Notes: a model not told the origin generated them from the sequence alone. A stretch of DNA of 6,269 nt from an uncultured Nocardioides sp. (GCF_946885725.1 NZ_CAMPGZ010000222.1:1-6269), one strand, 5' to 3'. Shown: positions 1 through 6,184, counted from the stretch's first letter. Translations and numbers: made by a program.

Positions 1-71
1 TCGTCGAGCTCGGTCGGCGTGGGGCAGTGCTGGGGCACGGGCTCGTCGGGCACCGGAACAGTCTGCCGCAT
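1..71 (-). CDS. Partial 5' end of a divergent gene, product not identified
   Basis: Read on the minus strand, an ATG at 71-69 opens a frame that runs off the left edge of the window after 23 codons. The peptide begins MRQTVPVPDEPVPQHCPTPT and continues ELD. Nearly all its third codon positions are G or C, as expected for coding DNA here, and it looks like an ordinary soluble, proline-rich N-terminus with no signal peptide. An in-frame GTG at 80-78 would add three residues. No clear ribosome binding site precedes either start. It is divergent from the gmd-like gene with only about 30 bases between the starts. Too little is present to assign a family. The opposite strand is also open in one frame here, so the call is tentative. 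Confidence 0.4.
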   Translation of the reverse strand, partial: MRQTVPVPDEPVPQHCPTPTELD

Positions 72-88
72 CGGGTCCACGCCTGAAG

Positions 89-104
89 TAGCGTCCTCCC
101 CGTG
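89..104 (+). promoter_or_regulatory. Leaderless -10 box and GTG start of the gmd-like gene
   Basis: TAGCGT at 89-94 matches the actinobacterial -10 consensus TANNNT. Seven bases separate it from the GTG at 102, so transcription would start at or within a base or two of the start codon. The bases just before GTG (cctcccc) are pyrimidine-rich and hold no Shine-Dalgarno sequence, which fits leaderless translation. No convincing -35 hexamer is visible. Inferred from sequence alone. Confidence 0.5.
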
Positions 105-1151
105 ACCACGAAGAAGGCCCTGATCACGGGGGTGACCGGCCAGGACGGGTCCTACCTGGCCGAGCTGCTGCTCGGCAAGGGTTACGAGGTGCACGGGCTC
201 GTCCGCCGCGCCTCGACCTTCAACACCGCCCGGGTCGACCACCTCTACCAGGACGGGCACGACCCTGACGCGCGGTTCTTCCTGCACTCCGGTGACCTGT
301 CCGACACCGCCCGGCTCATGACGCTGCTGCACCGCGTCGACCCTGACGAGGTCTACAACCTGGCCGGCCAGTCGCACGTGCGGGTCAGCTTCGACCAGCC
401 GGAGTACACCGGCGACACGACCGGGCTCGGGGCGCTGCGGCTCCTCGAGGCGGTGCGGATGACCGGCGTCGACTGCCGCTACTACCAGGCGTCGAGCTCG
501 GCGATGCTCGACCCGTCCCGGCCGCCCCAGGACGAGAGCACGCCGATCAACCCGCGCTCGCCGTACGGCGCAGCCAAGGCCTACGCGCACTGGATGACCC
601 GCAACTACCGCGAGAGCTACGGGATGTTCGCCGTCAGCGGCGTGCTCTTCAACCACGAGTCACCGCGCCGCGGAGAGACCTTCGTGACTCGCAAGGTGAC
701 CCGAGCGGTGGCTCGCATCCAGGCCGGCCGCGACGACTACCTCTACATGGGCAACCTCGACGCCGTCCGCGACTGGGGCTACGCGCCGGAGTACGTCGAG
801 GGCATGTGGCGGATGCTGCAGGCCGACGAGCCGGAGGACTTCGTGCTCGCGACCGGGGTCCCGATGACGGTGCGCGAGTTCGTCGCCACCGCCTTCGACC
901 ACGCCGGCCTGGACTGGCAGCGGCACGTGAAGTACGACGAACGCTACGAGCGGCCCACCGAGGTCGATGTGCTGGTCGGGAACGCCGAGCGCGCCCGGGA
1001 GCGGCTGGGCTGGTCGCCGACCGTGCAGGGGCCCGAGCTCGCGCGGATCATGGTCGACGCGGACATGGAGGCCTTGGCCTACCAGGGGCGGCCGTGGATC
1101 GACCGCCCGATGATCGAGGGCTGGCCGGTCTACCCCCTGGCGACCGCCTAG
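102..1151 (+). CDS. gmd: GDP-mannose 4,6-dehydratase family protein with altered catalytic motif
   Basis: A 349-residue extended short-chain dehydrogenase of the GMD family, close to the usual length. GMD converts GDP-mannose to GDP-4-keto-6-deoxymannose in the cytoplasm, the entry step to GDP-fucose, GDP-rhamnose and related sugars. Visible hallmarks are the nucleotide-binding loop GVTGQDG (residues 10-16), the NADP-type VRRAST (34-39), [13 protein letters not shown] (85-97), the PRSPYGAAK catalytic Tyr155/Lys159 (151-159), the family signature [15 protein letters not shown] (184-198) and [10 protein letters not shown] (223-232). The GTG start places the nucleotide-binding fold at the expected distance from the N-terminus. 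The oddity is the active-site strand: families normally show T/S-S-E here, but this protein reads QASSSAML, with Ala134 where the catalytic base Glu should be (Glu134 in the E. coli enzyme), followed by Leu and Asp in place of the usual aromatic residue and Gly. Membership is secure; dehydratase activity is doubtful. No reductase or epimerase gene (fcl, rmd) lies beside it in the window. Confidence 0.9.
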   Translation: MTTKKALITGVTGQDGSYLAELLLGKGYEVHGLVRRASTFNTARVDHLYQDGHDPDARFFLHSGDLSDTARLMTLLHRVDPDEVYNLAGQSHVRVSFDQPEYTGDTTGLGALRLLEAVRMTGVDCRYYQASSSAMLDPSRPPQDESTPINPRSPYGAAKAYAHWMTRNYRESYGMFAVSGVLFNHESPRRGETFVTRKVTRAVARIQAGRDDYLYMGNLDAVRDWGYAPEYVEGMWRMLQADEPEDFVLATGVPMTVREFVATAFDHAGLDWQRHVKYDERYERPTEVDVLVGNAERARERLGWSPTVQGPELARIMVDADMEALAYQGRPWIDRPMIEGWPVYPLATA

Positions 1152-2425
1152 TCCTCGCCCTCGGCGGAGGCCTCGCCGGCGCTGCGGCCCACCACCACGC
1201 GTCCGCGGCCCTCGACCACGATGGCACCGTCGCGGTCGCCCGCGACGATCGCCCGCCCGGCCGGCACGACCGTCTCCTGGCCGCCCGCCGTGCGGACCGT
1301 CACCTCGCCGGTCAGGCAGAGGAGCACCTGCGCCCCGGCGGTGAACTCGGCTGATCGATCCGCCACGTCTGTCACGACGAGCTCGAACTCCGCGACGGGA
1401 GGAGCGAAGAGCCGTCCGGTGATCGCGCCGAGCCGCACCTCGCGCGGCTGCCAGAGCGGCGGCGGCATCGGCCGGAAGTCGGTCACCTCCAGCAGCTCGG
1501 GCACGTCCACGTGCTTGACCGTGAGTCCGGCCCGCAGCACGTTGTCGGACTCGGCCATGATCTCGACGCCGAACCCGGACGAGTACGCGTGGATCACGCC
1601 GGCGTCGACGAACATCGCCTCGCCCGCGGCGAGGACGACGTGGTTGAGCAGCAGCGTGACGAGCACGCCCGGGTCGGTCGGGTACCGCTCGGCGAGTGCG
1701 CCGGTCGCGGCGTACACGCGCACCGACTCGCGCTCGACCAGCGTGGGGTCGTCCGCGACCCCCTTACGTCGGCCGGCCTGGCGCCGGTGCGAGTCGACCG
1801 CTGCGATCGCGGAGGCTCGGCGGAGATCGTCGAGGTCGGCGGCCAGCGCGTCGCCGGAGCGCCCGAGAAGGTCGGTGGTCACCTCGCGCAGGGTCAGCTC
1901 CGGCTCGCGGGACGCCTCCATGGTCCGAGCCACGTCGTCGAGCCACGGCAGGCCGAGCCCACGCAGGATCGCCGCTGACTTGACCGGGTCGCGGAAGCCG
2001 GCCATCCCCTCGAACCGGGTGAGGGCGAGCACCATCTCCGGCTTGTGCGTGGGGTCCGGGTAGGTGCGTTCGGGCGCGTCGAGGGGGAGGCCCGCGGCGT
2101 TCTGCTCCGTCCATCGCACCCTGGCTCGATCCGCGGTGGGGTGCACCTGCAGCGACAGCGGTTGGGCAGCCGCGAGCAGCTTCATCAGGAACGGCAGCCG
2201 ATCGCCGTACGTCGACCGCAGCCGTGCCCCCAGCCAGCTGTCGGGGTCCTCGGCGATGACGTCACGCAGCGAGCGTCCGTCCGGAACGCGGGAGGGAGCT
2301 GTCGGGTGCGACCCCATCCACAGCTCCGCCCACGGGCGACCGTCCGGCTCCAGGCCCAGAAGCCGTGGCAGGTGCGTGCGGGAACCCCAGGCGTAGTCCC
2401 GCACCGGGTTCTCGAGTAGCTCCAC
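1148..2425 (-). CDS. manA: Mannose-6-phosphate isomerase (type I)
   Basis: A zinc enzyme interconverting fructose-6-phosphate and mannose-6-phosphate in the cytoplasm, the first step towards GDP-mannose. The 425-residue protein is slightly longer than the roughly 390 of E. coli ManA. The N-terminal [10 protein letters not shown] (6-15) is typical. The four zinc ligands are visible: Gln93 and His95 in LQVHPT, Glu130 in HKPEMVLAL, and His279 in [12 protein letters not shown]. The block [16 protein letters not shown] (287-302) carries the conserved active-site Arg298. A C-terminal cupin-like domain follows and ends in a short acidic tail. The GTG start at 2425-2423 was chosen because AGGGG lies six bases upstream and it places the typical N-terminus right at the start; the frame stays open 130 codons further, but that part is arginine/proline-rich shadow sequence opposite the asparaginase gene. 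It converges on the gmd-like gene, and both stops lie in a single CTAG. It is divergent from the asparaginase gene with 80 bases between. Confidence 0.95.
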   Translation of the reverse strand: MELLENPVRDYAWGSRTHLPRLLGLEPDGRPWAELWMGSHPTAPSRVPDGRSLRDVIAEDPDSWLGARLRSTYGDRLPFLMKLLAAAQPLSLQVHPTADRARVRWTEQNAAGLPLDAPERTYPDPTHKPEMVLALTRFEGMAGFRDPVKSAAILRGLGLPWLDDVARTMEASREPELTLREVTTDLLGRSGDALAADLDDLRRASAIAAVDSHRRQAGRRKGVADDPTLVERESVRVYAATGALAERYPTDPGVLVTLLLNHVVLAAGEAMFVDAGVIHAYSSGFGVEIMAESDNVLRAGLTVKHVDVPELLEVTDFRPMPPPLWQPREVRLGAITGRLFAPPVAEFELVVTDVADRSAEFTAGAQVLLCLTGEVTVRTAGGQETVVPAGRAIVAGDRDGAIVVEGRGRVVVGRSAGEASAEGED

Positions 2426-2493
2426 ACCGTTCCCCTCGCTGTGGTCGCGGTTCACTCGCTGACCCGCCTCAGTGTGCCCGACGGGAGTTGTCC

Positions 2494-2508
2494 TACAGTC
2501 CGCGCATG
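2494..2508 (+). promoter_or_regulatory. Leaderless -10 box and ATG start of the asparaginase gene
   Basis: TACAGT at 2494-2499 matches TANNNT and is followed after six bases (ccgcgc) by the ATG at 2506. No purine-rich ribosome binding site fits before the ATG, so the message is probably leaderless. A -35 element is not obvious. The geometry is nearly the same as at the gmd-like gene in this window, which strengthens both calls. Confidence 0.55.
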
Positions 2509-3465
2509 CCCGCTCCCGTGGTCGTCGCCGAGATCGTCCGTTCCGGGTTCGTCGAGGGCCACCACTACGGCTCGATCGTCGTGCTCGGCCGCGACGGCGA
2601 GGCCGACTGGTCCGTCGGCGACGTGACCTCCGCGATGTTCCCGCGGTCGTGCAACAAGCCCGTGCAGGCGCTGGCGATGCTGCGCGCCGGGCTCGACCTG
2701 CCGCCGGACCTGCTGGCGCTGGCGTGTGCGTCGCACTCGGGCGAGCCGTTCCACCTCGACGGGGTGCGCCGGATCCTGGCCCGGGCCGGGCTCGACGAGT
2801 CGGCGCTGCAGACACCCCTGGATTACCCGCTCGACGACGTGGCGCGTGAGGAGTGGATCCGGTCCGGCCGCGAGCGCGAGCGGGTCGCGATGAACTGCTC
2901 GGGCAAGCACGCCGCGATGCTCGCCACCTGCGTCGTGAACGGCTGGGATGTCGCGACGTACCTCGACCCGGACCACCCGCTCCAGGTCTGGATCGCGAAG
3001 ACGTTCGCGGAGCTGACCGGCCAGCCCGTCGAGGCGGTGGCGGTCGACGGCTGCGGGGCGCCGCTCCTCTCCACGAGCCTGACCGGGCTGGCGCGGGCGT
3101 TCCGCACGTTGGCCATCGCCGAGGACGGGCTCGAGCGTCGGGTGGCCGACGCGATCCGGGCCCACCCGCAGTTCACGTCGGGCACGCGGCGCGACGAGGC
3201 CGCGCTGCTGCGGGCCATCCCCGGCGCGATCGGCAAGGCCGGGGCCGAGTCCTGCTACGCCGTGGCGCTGCCGGACGGCCGCGCCGTCGCGCTGAAGGCC
3301 GACGACGGTGCCGCGCGCGTGCGGCCGGTGCTGATGGCGGCCGCGCTGGAGCGCATGGGCGTGCCGGCCGAGCCGGGGGTCGACGGCGATGCCGTACGTC
3401 GTACCGGCGTGGTGGAGCTGCTCGGCGGGGGTGTCCCGGTCGGTGGGATCCGATCCGTCGTGTGA
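2506..3465 (+). CDS. L-asparaginase, class 3 (asparaginase_II family)
   Basis: A 319-residue cytoplasmic protein with no signal peptide, matching the asparaginase_II family (zinc-binding class 3, as in the inducible Rhizobium etli enzyme). It would hydrolyse L-asparagine to aspartate and ammonia. Motifs in order: SCNKPVQALA (48-57) with the Ser48/Lys51 pair, ASHSGEPFH (75-83) with the second serine, NCSGKHAAMLA (130-140), DGCGAP (181-186), and GKAGAESCYAVALPDG (243-258) followed by VALKADDGAARV with Lys264. By family knowledge Cys131, Lys134 and Cys183 correspond to the zinc ligands, and the two Ser-Lys pairs form the active centre. All expected residues are present, so the enzyme looks intact. 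The frame is open for 47 codons upstream, but the ATG at 2506 was chosen because the family N-terminus (VVAEIVRSGFVEG) begins there and a -10 box sits directly before it. It is divergent from manA and has no evident link to polysaccharide synthesis; a housekeeping or nitrogen-scavenging role is inferred. Confidence 0.88.
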   Translation: MPAPVVVAEIVRSGFVEGHHYGSIVVLGRDGEADWSVGDVTSAMFPRSCNKPVQALAMLRAGLDLPPDLLALACASHSGEPFHLDGVRRILARAGLDESALQTPLDYPLDDVAREEWIRSGRERERVAMNCSGKHAAMLATCVVNGWDVATYLDPDHPLQVWIAKTFAELTGQPVEAVAVDGCGAPLLSTSLTGLARAFRTLAIAEDGLERRVADAIRAHPQFTSGTRRDEAALLRAIPGAIGKAGAESCYAVALPDGRAVALKADDGAARVRPVLMAAALERMGVPAEPGVDGDAVRRTGVVELLGGGVPVGGIRSVV

Positions 3466-3479
3466 CCTGGATCGCTCCC
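3445..3479 (+). terminator. Possible terminator hairpin over the asparaginase stop codon
   Basis: CGATCC (3451-3456) pairs perfectly with GGATCG (3469-3474), and GGGA (3445-3448) pairs with TCCC (3476-3479) across a small internal loop, giving about ten base pairs. The 12-base loop holds the asparaginase stop TGA (3463-3465). No T-tract follows, so intrinsic termination is uncertain, although many actinobacterial terminators lack one. Confidence 0.35.
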
Positions 3480-3488
3480 GAGCATTTG

Positions 3489-3502
3489 TCACTTGCAAGT
3501 GA
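3489..3502. promoter_or_regulatory. Perfect 14-bp palindrome, candidate operator
   Basis: TCACTTGCAAGTGA is a perfect inverted repeat with no spacer. It lies in the intergenic stretch upstream of the secreted Ig-like protein. It overlaps TTGTCA (3486-3491), a -35-like hexamer, and is centred about 36 bases before the transcription start inferred from the -10 candidate at 3520. A site there would suit a dimeric repressor or activator. A flanking direct repeat, GAGCA at 3480-3484 and again at 3501-3505, is 21 bases (two helical turns) apart. The cognate regulator cannot be named. Confidence 0.45.
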
Positions 3503-3519
3503 GCAATGGTTGAACATGT

Positions 3520-3525
3520 TAAGTT
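3520..3525 (+). promoter_or_regulatory. Candidate -10 box for the secreted Ig-like protein gene
   Basis: TAAGTT fits the TANNNT consensus and is the best -10 match in the intergenic stretch. Transcription would begin near 3531-3533, giving a 5' leader of about 65 bases. Upstream, TTGCAA (3494-3499) and TTGTCA (3486-3491) resemble -35 hexamers but are spaced longer than the optimum from this box, so the promoter may need an activator or be recognised differently. Moderate to low certainty. Confidence 0.35.
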
Positions 3526-3533
3526 CCTCCAGC

Positions 3534-3584
3534 CGGGGGCGTTCTGAGCCCCTGTGCCAGTCATCCGGGAAACTCACACAGGGG
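3534..3584 (+). promoter_or_regulatory. Structured 5' leader with two mutually exclusive hairpins, one masking the RBS
   Basis: Stem A pairs 3534-3540 (CGGGGGC) with 3548-3554 (GCCCCTG), seven pairs including one G-U, with a seven-base loop. Stem B pairs CCCCTGTG (3549-3556) with CACAGGGG (3577-3584), eight perfect pairs around a 20-base loop. The two stems compete for 3549-3554. Stem B buries AGGGG (3580-3584), the only ribosome-binding-site candidate for the ATG at 3596, while stem A would leave it free. This is the layout of a translational switch (anti-anti-SD, anti-SD, SD). It resembles no riboswitch class I can recall. Pairing is seen directly; the regulatory role is inferred. Confidence 0.45.
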
Positions 3585-3595
3585 AACAATTCTTA

Positions 3596-4336
3596 ATGCT
3601 CAAGTCACTTCTCGGTCGTTCTTTCGCGTCCGCGGCCGCCGCCGGTGCGGTGCTCGCCGCGAGCGCCATCGCCGGTCCGGCCGCCGTCACCGCGTCGGTC
3701 TCGCCGGTCGCGTGCCAGGACAACTACCCGAACCCGATCGCCACCAGCACCAACCTCACGCTCCGTGACTCGATCGTCGAGTTCGGCACCCGCCAGCGCG
3801 CCTTCGCCAAGGTCACCTCGACCGCGGGCCGCCCGACCGGCAGCGTCCGGTTCTCCGTCGCGGGCAAGTCGTGGCTCGTCAAGGTCGACAACAACGGTGA
3901 GGCGAGCAAGACGCTGCCGGCCGGCCTCTCGGCCAACGAGACCTACACGGTCACCGCTCGGTTCGTCCCCGACTGCGTCACCGCCCAGGTCGGTGGCAGC
4001 GGTGACACCCAGCGCCTCACCGTGTTCAAGGCCAACACCCGCATCTCCTCGGTGCTCGCGCCGAGCATCAAGCGCGGCAAGAAGGCCACCGTGCGTGCGG
4101 TCGTCGGCACCAAGACGCGCTCGCCCAAGGGTGAGGCCAAGATCGTCATCTGGAAGGGCAACAAGAAGATGAGCAAGGTCGTCGACCTTCGCTCCATCGG
4201 TGCCGGTGACAGCGTCGTGAAGGCGAACTTCGGCAAGGTCCGCAAGGTCGGCACGTGGAACGTCAAGATCAAGTTCCTGGGCAGCGACAACTTCAAGAAG
4301 GCCGTGAAGTTCTCCAGCTTCCGCGTCAAGCGCTGA
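3596..4336 (+). CDS. Secreted, highly basic two-domain Ig-like protein
   Basis: A 246-residue predicted exported protein. Residues 1 to about 33 form a Sec signal peptide: a positively charged start (MLKSLLGR), then an Ala-rich hydrophobic core, with cleavage plausible after an A-x-A-like site near residues 29-33. The first domain (about 48-145) resembles bacterial Ig-like repeats of the Big_3 type: a TNLTL opening strand, GRPTGSVRFSVAGKSW, then LPAGLSANETYTVTARF. The second (about 146-246) repeats the pattern: TRISSVLAPSIKRGKKATV, then PKGEAKIVIWKGN, ending VGTWNVKIKFLGSDNFKKAV. The second domain is strikingly basic, with 20 Lys and 8 Arg against 4 acidic residues; the first is near neutral. 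All 25 lysines use AAG. The only cysteines, Cys40 and Cys127, could form a disulfide in the first domain. There is no transmembrane segment, LPXTG or clear lipobox, so it is probably secreted or held to the wall by charge. The ATG at 3596 was chosen because the signal peptide starts there; AGGGG lies 11 bases upstream. Its molecular function is unknown. Confidence 0.8.
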   Translation: MLKSLLGRSFASAAAAGAVLAASAIAGPAAVTASVSPVACQDNYPNPIATSTNLTLRDSIVEFGTRQRAFAKVTSTAGRPTGSVRFSVAGKSWLVKVDNNGEASKTLPAGLSANETYTVTARFVPDCVTAQVGGSGDTQRLTVFKANTRISSVLAPSIKRGKKATVRAVVGTKTRSPKGEAKIVIWKGNKKMSKVVDLRSIGAGDSVVKANFGKVRKVGTWNVKIKFLGSDNFKKAVKFSSFRVKR

Positions 4337-4340
4337 CGCC

Positions 4341-4355
4341 CGCCGCGCTGCGGCG
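4341..4355 (+). terminator. GC-rich hairpin after the Ig-like gene, possible attenuator
   Basis: CGCCGC (4341-4346) and GCGGCG (4350-4355) form a perfect six-pair stem with a three-base loop (or five pairs around five bases), four bases past the Ig-like gene's stop. No T-tract follows. It fills much of the 36-base gap before the DUF4012 start and may reduce read-through or protect the upstream message's 3' end. It could also be a chance product of high GC. Confidence 0.3.
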
Positions 4356-4372
4356 ACGGCAACAGCAACACC

Positions 4373-6133
4373 ATGGTTAGTGGTAAGACCCCGCGGCGGT
4401 TCCGGCTTGCGCTTGCGCTCGTCGGGGCCGCCGCGATCTTCCTGGTGGCGTTCACCGGCTTCCAGGCACTTCAGGCGCGCAACGCGCTCAAGGACGTCGC
4501 GGTCCACTTCGACGAGGTCGCGTCCTCGCTGACGGACGGCGACGTGGCCGAGGCCCGAGCGGCCGTCGAGCAGGCTCAGGAGCGGGCAGCCGAGGCGCGC
4601 GACAACACCCATGGCCCGGGCTGGTGGCTCACCTCGAAGCTTCCCGGCGTCGGCCGCAACGTGGTCGCGGTCAGGACCGTGGCCGAGGTCGCCGACGGTC
4701 TCGCGCAGGATGTCCTGCCCAACGTGGTCGAAGCGGCCGAGACGCTGCGGCCCGACAACCTGCGTCCCGAGCGCGGCCGGATCGACCTCGAGCCGATCGA
4801 GGACGTCGCGCCCCTGGTCGTGCGCTCGGACGCGGAGCTGAAGCGCCAGACAGGCACCGTGGACGCGCTCGACCCCACCGGGCTCGCGCCCGGGATCGCC
4901 GAGCCCATCGGCGTCATGCGCGACAGGCTGGACGAGGCCGCCACGCTGTCCGACCGGGCCGCACGCGCCGTGCGGCTGCTGCCGCCCATGCTCGGGGCCG
5001 ACGGGCCGCGCAACTACCTGCTGATCTTCCAGAACAACGCCGAGCCGCGGGCCACCGGCGGGATCCCCGGGGCGTTCGCGGTCGTCTCCGCGCGCAACGG
5101 TCGCGTCGAGCTCGTCCGCCAGGGCGACGCGGGCACCATCGGCCGGCTGGACGAGCCGCCGATCCCGCTGACCGACGACGAGGTCGAGCTGTACGGCGAG
5201 AACCTCGGCCGCTATCCGCAGAACGTCACGTTCACCCCCGAGTTCCCGCGGACCGCCGCGCTGGCCCGCGCGATGTGGAACAAGACGCAGCGCCAACAGG
5301 TCGACGGCGTCATCTCCGCGGACCCGGTCGTCCTCTCCTACCTCCTGCGCGGCACCGGACCGGTCACGGCGCCGGACGGGCGCCAGCTGACGGCCGACAA
5401 CGCGGTCGAGCTGCTGCTCAGCGACGTCTACGCGGACGTCGCCGAACCGGCCGCGCAGAACGAGTTCTTCAACGCGGTGGCCGGTTCGGTGTTCAAGGCC
5501 CTGGTCTCCGGACGCGGCGACGCGAAGGCCGTCCTCGACGGCCTCGCGCAGGGGGCGGCAGAACGGCGGCTGCTGATCTGGTCCGGCCACGCACGCGAGC
5601 AGGCGGTGCTCACGCCGCTGGGCATCAGCGGCGGGCTGGCGCAGGAGGCGACCCCGCGCCCCCGCATGGGCATCTACCTCAACGACGGCTCCGGCAACAA
5701 GATGGGCTACTACCTGCGCCGCGACGTGCGGGTCGCCACCGCCGGCTGCCAGGACGAGCGGCAGATGCTGAAGGCCACGGTCGATCTCCACTCCACTGCG
5801 CCGGAGGACCCCCGCACCCTGCCCGACTACGTGGCGGAGTCGGTCGTCGGCGCACCGCGCGGCACGATCCGCACGACCTTCTACGTCTACGCCCCGGTGG
5901 GCGGTTTCATCGAAGGGGTCAGCGTGGACGGCACCGAGGTCGAGGTGAACCGGCTCGACCACGACGGGCGCGAAGTCATCCGCACCACGCTCGACGTGCG
6001 GCCGGACGAGCACCGCCGGCTCGACGTGACCATGGTCGGAGGCCAGGGGCAGCTGGAGGCGCCGATCCTGCGCACGACTCCCGGCGCGTTCGACTCCGGT
6101 GTCGGCCGCGTGGAGTGGAAGGACTGCGCCTGA
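4373..6133 (+). CDS. Membrane-anchored DUF4012 family protein
   Basis: A 586-residue protein of the DUF4012 family, which has no settled function and is often found near actinobacterial and Gram-positive polysaccharide genes. A basic N-terminus (KTPRRFR) and one hydrophobic segment (about 12-30) suggest a single-pass anchor with the rest outside the cell. Residues 36-78 are Ala/Glu-rich and probably helical or coiled-coil. The recognisable core is NYLLIFQNNAEPRATGG (214-230) followed by IPGAFAVVSARNGRVEL, then YPQNVTFTPEFPRTAALARAMW (281-302), DGVISADPVVLSYLL (311-325), GTGPV (327-331) and the C-terminal block NDGSGNKMGYYLRRDV (437-452). Cys459 and Cys585 could pair. The length is normal and the frame intact. 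The ATG at 4373 fits the anchor, but only weak purine content precedes it, so translation may depend on the upstream gene 36 bases away. The pairing suggests a shared envelope role with the Ig-like protein (inferred). Confidence 0.85.
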   Translation: MVSGKTPRRFRLALALVGAAAIFLVAFTGFQALQARNALKDVAVHFDEVASSLTDGDVAEARAAVEQAQERAAEARDNTHGPGWWLTSKLPGVGRNVVAVRTVAEVADGLAQDVLPNVVEAAETLRPDNLRPERGRIDLEPIEDVAPLVVRSDAELKRQTGTVDALDPTGLAPGIAEPIGVMRDRLDEAATLSDRAARAVRLLPPMLGADGPRNYLLIFQNNAEPRATGGIPGAFAVVSARNGRVELVRQGDAGTIGRLDEPPIPLTDDEVELYGENLGRYPQNVTFTPEFPRTAALARAMWNKTQRQQVDGVISADPVVLSYLLRGTGPVTAPDGRQLTADNAVELLLSDVYADVAEPAAQNEFFNAVAGSVFKALVSGRGDAKAVLDGLAQGAAERRLLIWSGHAREQAVLTPLGISGGLAQEATPRPRMGIYLNDGSGNKMGYYLRRDVRVATAGCQDERQMLKATVDLHSTAPEDPRTLPDYVAESVVGAPRGTIRTTFYVYAPVGGFIEGVSVDGTEVEVNRLDHDGREVIRTTLDVRPDEHRRLDVTMVGGQGQLEAPILRTTPGAFDSGVGRVEWKDCA

Positions 6134-6170
6134 GCGTCGTCTCCGGCCATACTCGACCCTGAGACGAGGC
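6134..6170 (+). repeat. Ten-base inverted repeat between the DUF4012 gene and the next gene
   Basis: GCGTCGTCTC (6134-6143) and GAGACGAGGC (6161-6170) are inverted repeats matching at nine of ten positions, with a 17-base spacer. The left arm begins directly after the DUF4012 stop codon and the right arm ends five bases before the next gene's AGGAG. It may be a terminator without a T-tract, an operator, or a leader hairpin near the ribosome binding site. The spacer holds CATACT (6148-6153), a loose -10 match. Confidence 0.4.
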
Positions 6171-6184
6171 TGACGAGGAGAGGG

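Noticed and set aside
1..105. A plus-strand frame ending in TGA that overlaps the gmd-like start as GTGA
   Set aside because: The peptide is Ser/Gly-rich with no protein-like pattern and its last codons (aca, cct, gaa, gta) break the GC third-position trend; the minus-strand frame fits better.
1221..2063. A 280-codon plus-strand frame opposite manA
   Set aside because: It is Ser/Arg/Thr-rich shadow coding with no domain, opposite a clear isomerase with all its zinc ligands.
2365..2505. An upstream start for the asparaginase gene
   Set aside because: The extra 47 residues resemble no asparaginase N-terminus and overlap manA coding sequence; the -10 box at 2494 supports the ATG at 2506.
2426..2815. 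A 130-codon N-terminal extension of manA on the minus strand
   Set aside because: The extension is Arg/Pro/Ala-rich shadow sequence over the asparaginase gene, while a good AGGGG site and the normal isomerase N-terminus lie at 2425.
2452..3564. A 370-codon minus-strand frame opposite the asparaginase gene
   Set aside because: It is low-complexity His/Arg/Ala-rich sequence with no domain, lying opposite a well-conserved enzyme.
3554..3595. A GTG start at 3554 for the secreted Ig-like protein
   Set aside because: It would put 14 polar residues before the signal peptide and place the start inside the leader hairpins; the ATG at 3596 begins exactly at the signal peptide.
3701..3715. A possible lipoprotein cleavage site (SPVAC) at Cys40 of the Ig-like protein
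   Set aside because: Proline occupies the -3 position and the cysteine is well past the hydrophobic core, so it does not fit a lipobox.
3605..6013. An 802-codon minus-strand open frame opposite the Ig-like and DUF4012 genes
   Set aside because: Its composition (Asp/Arg/Gly/Val-rich, no recognisable domain) is what a high-GC gene gives when read antisense; both plus-strand genes beneath it have clear family or export features.
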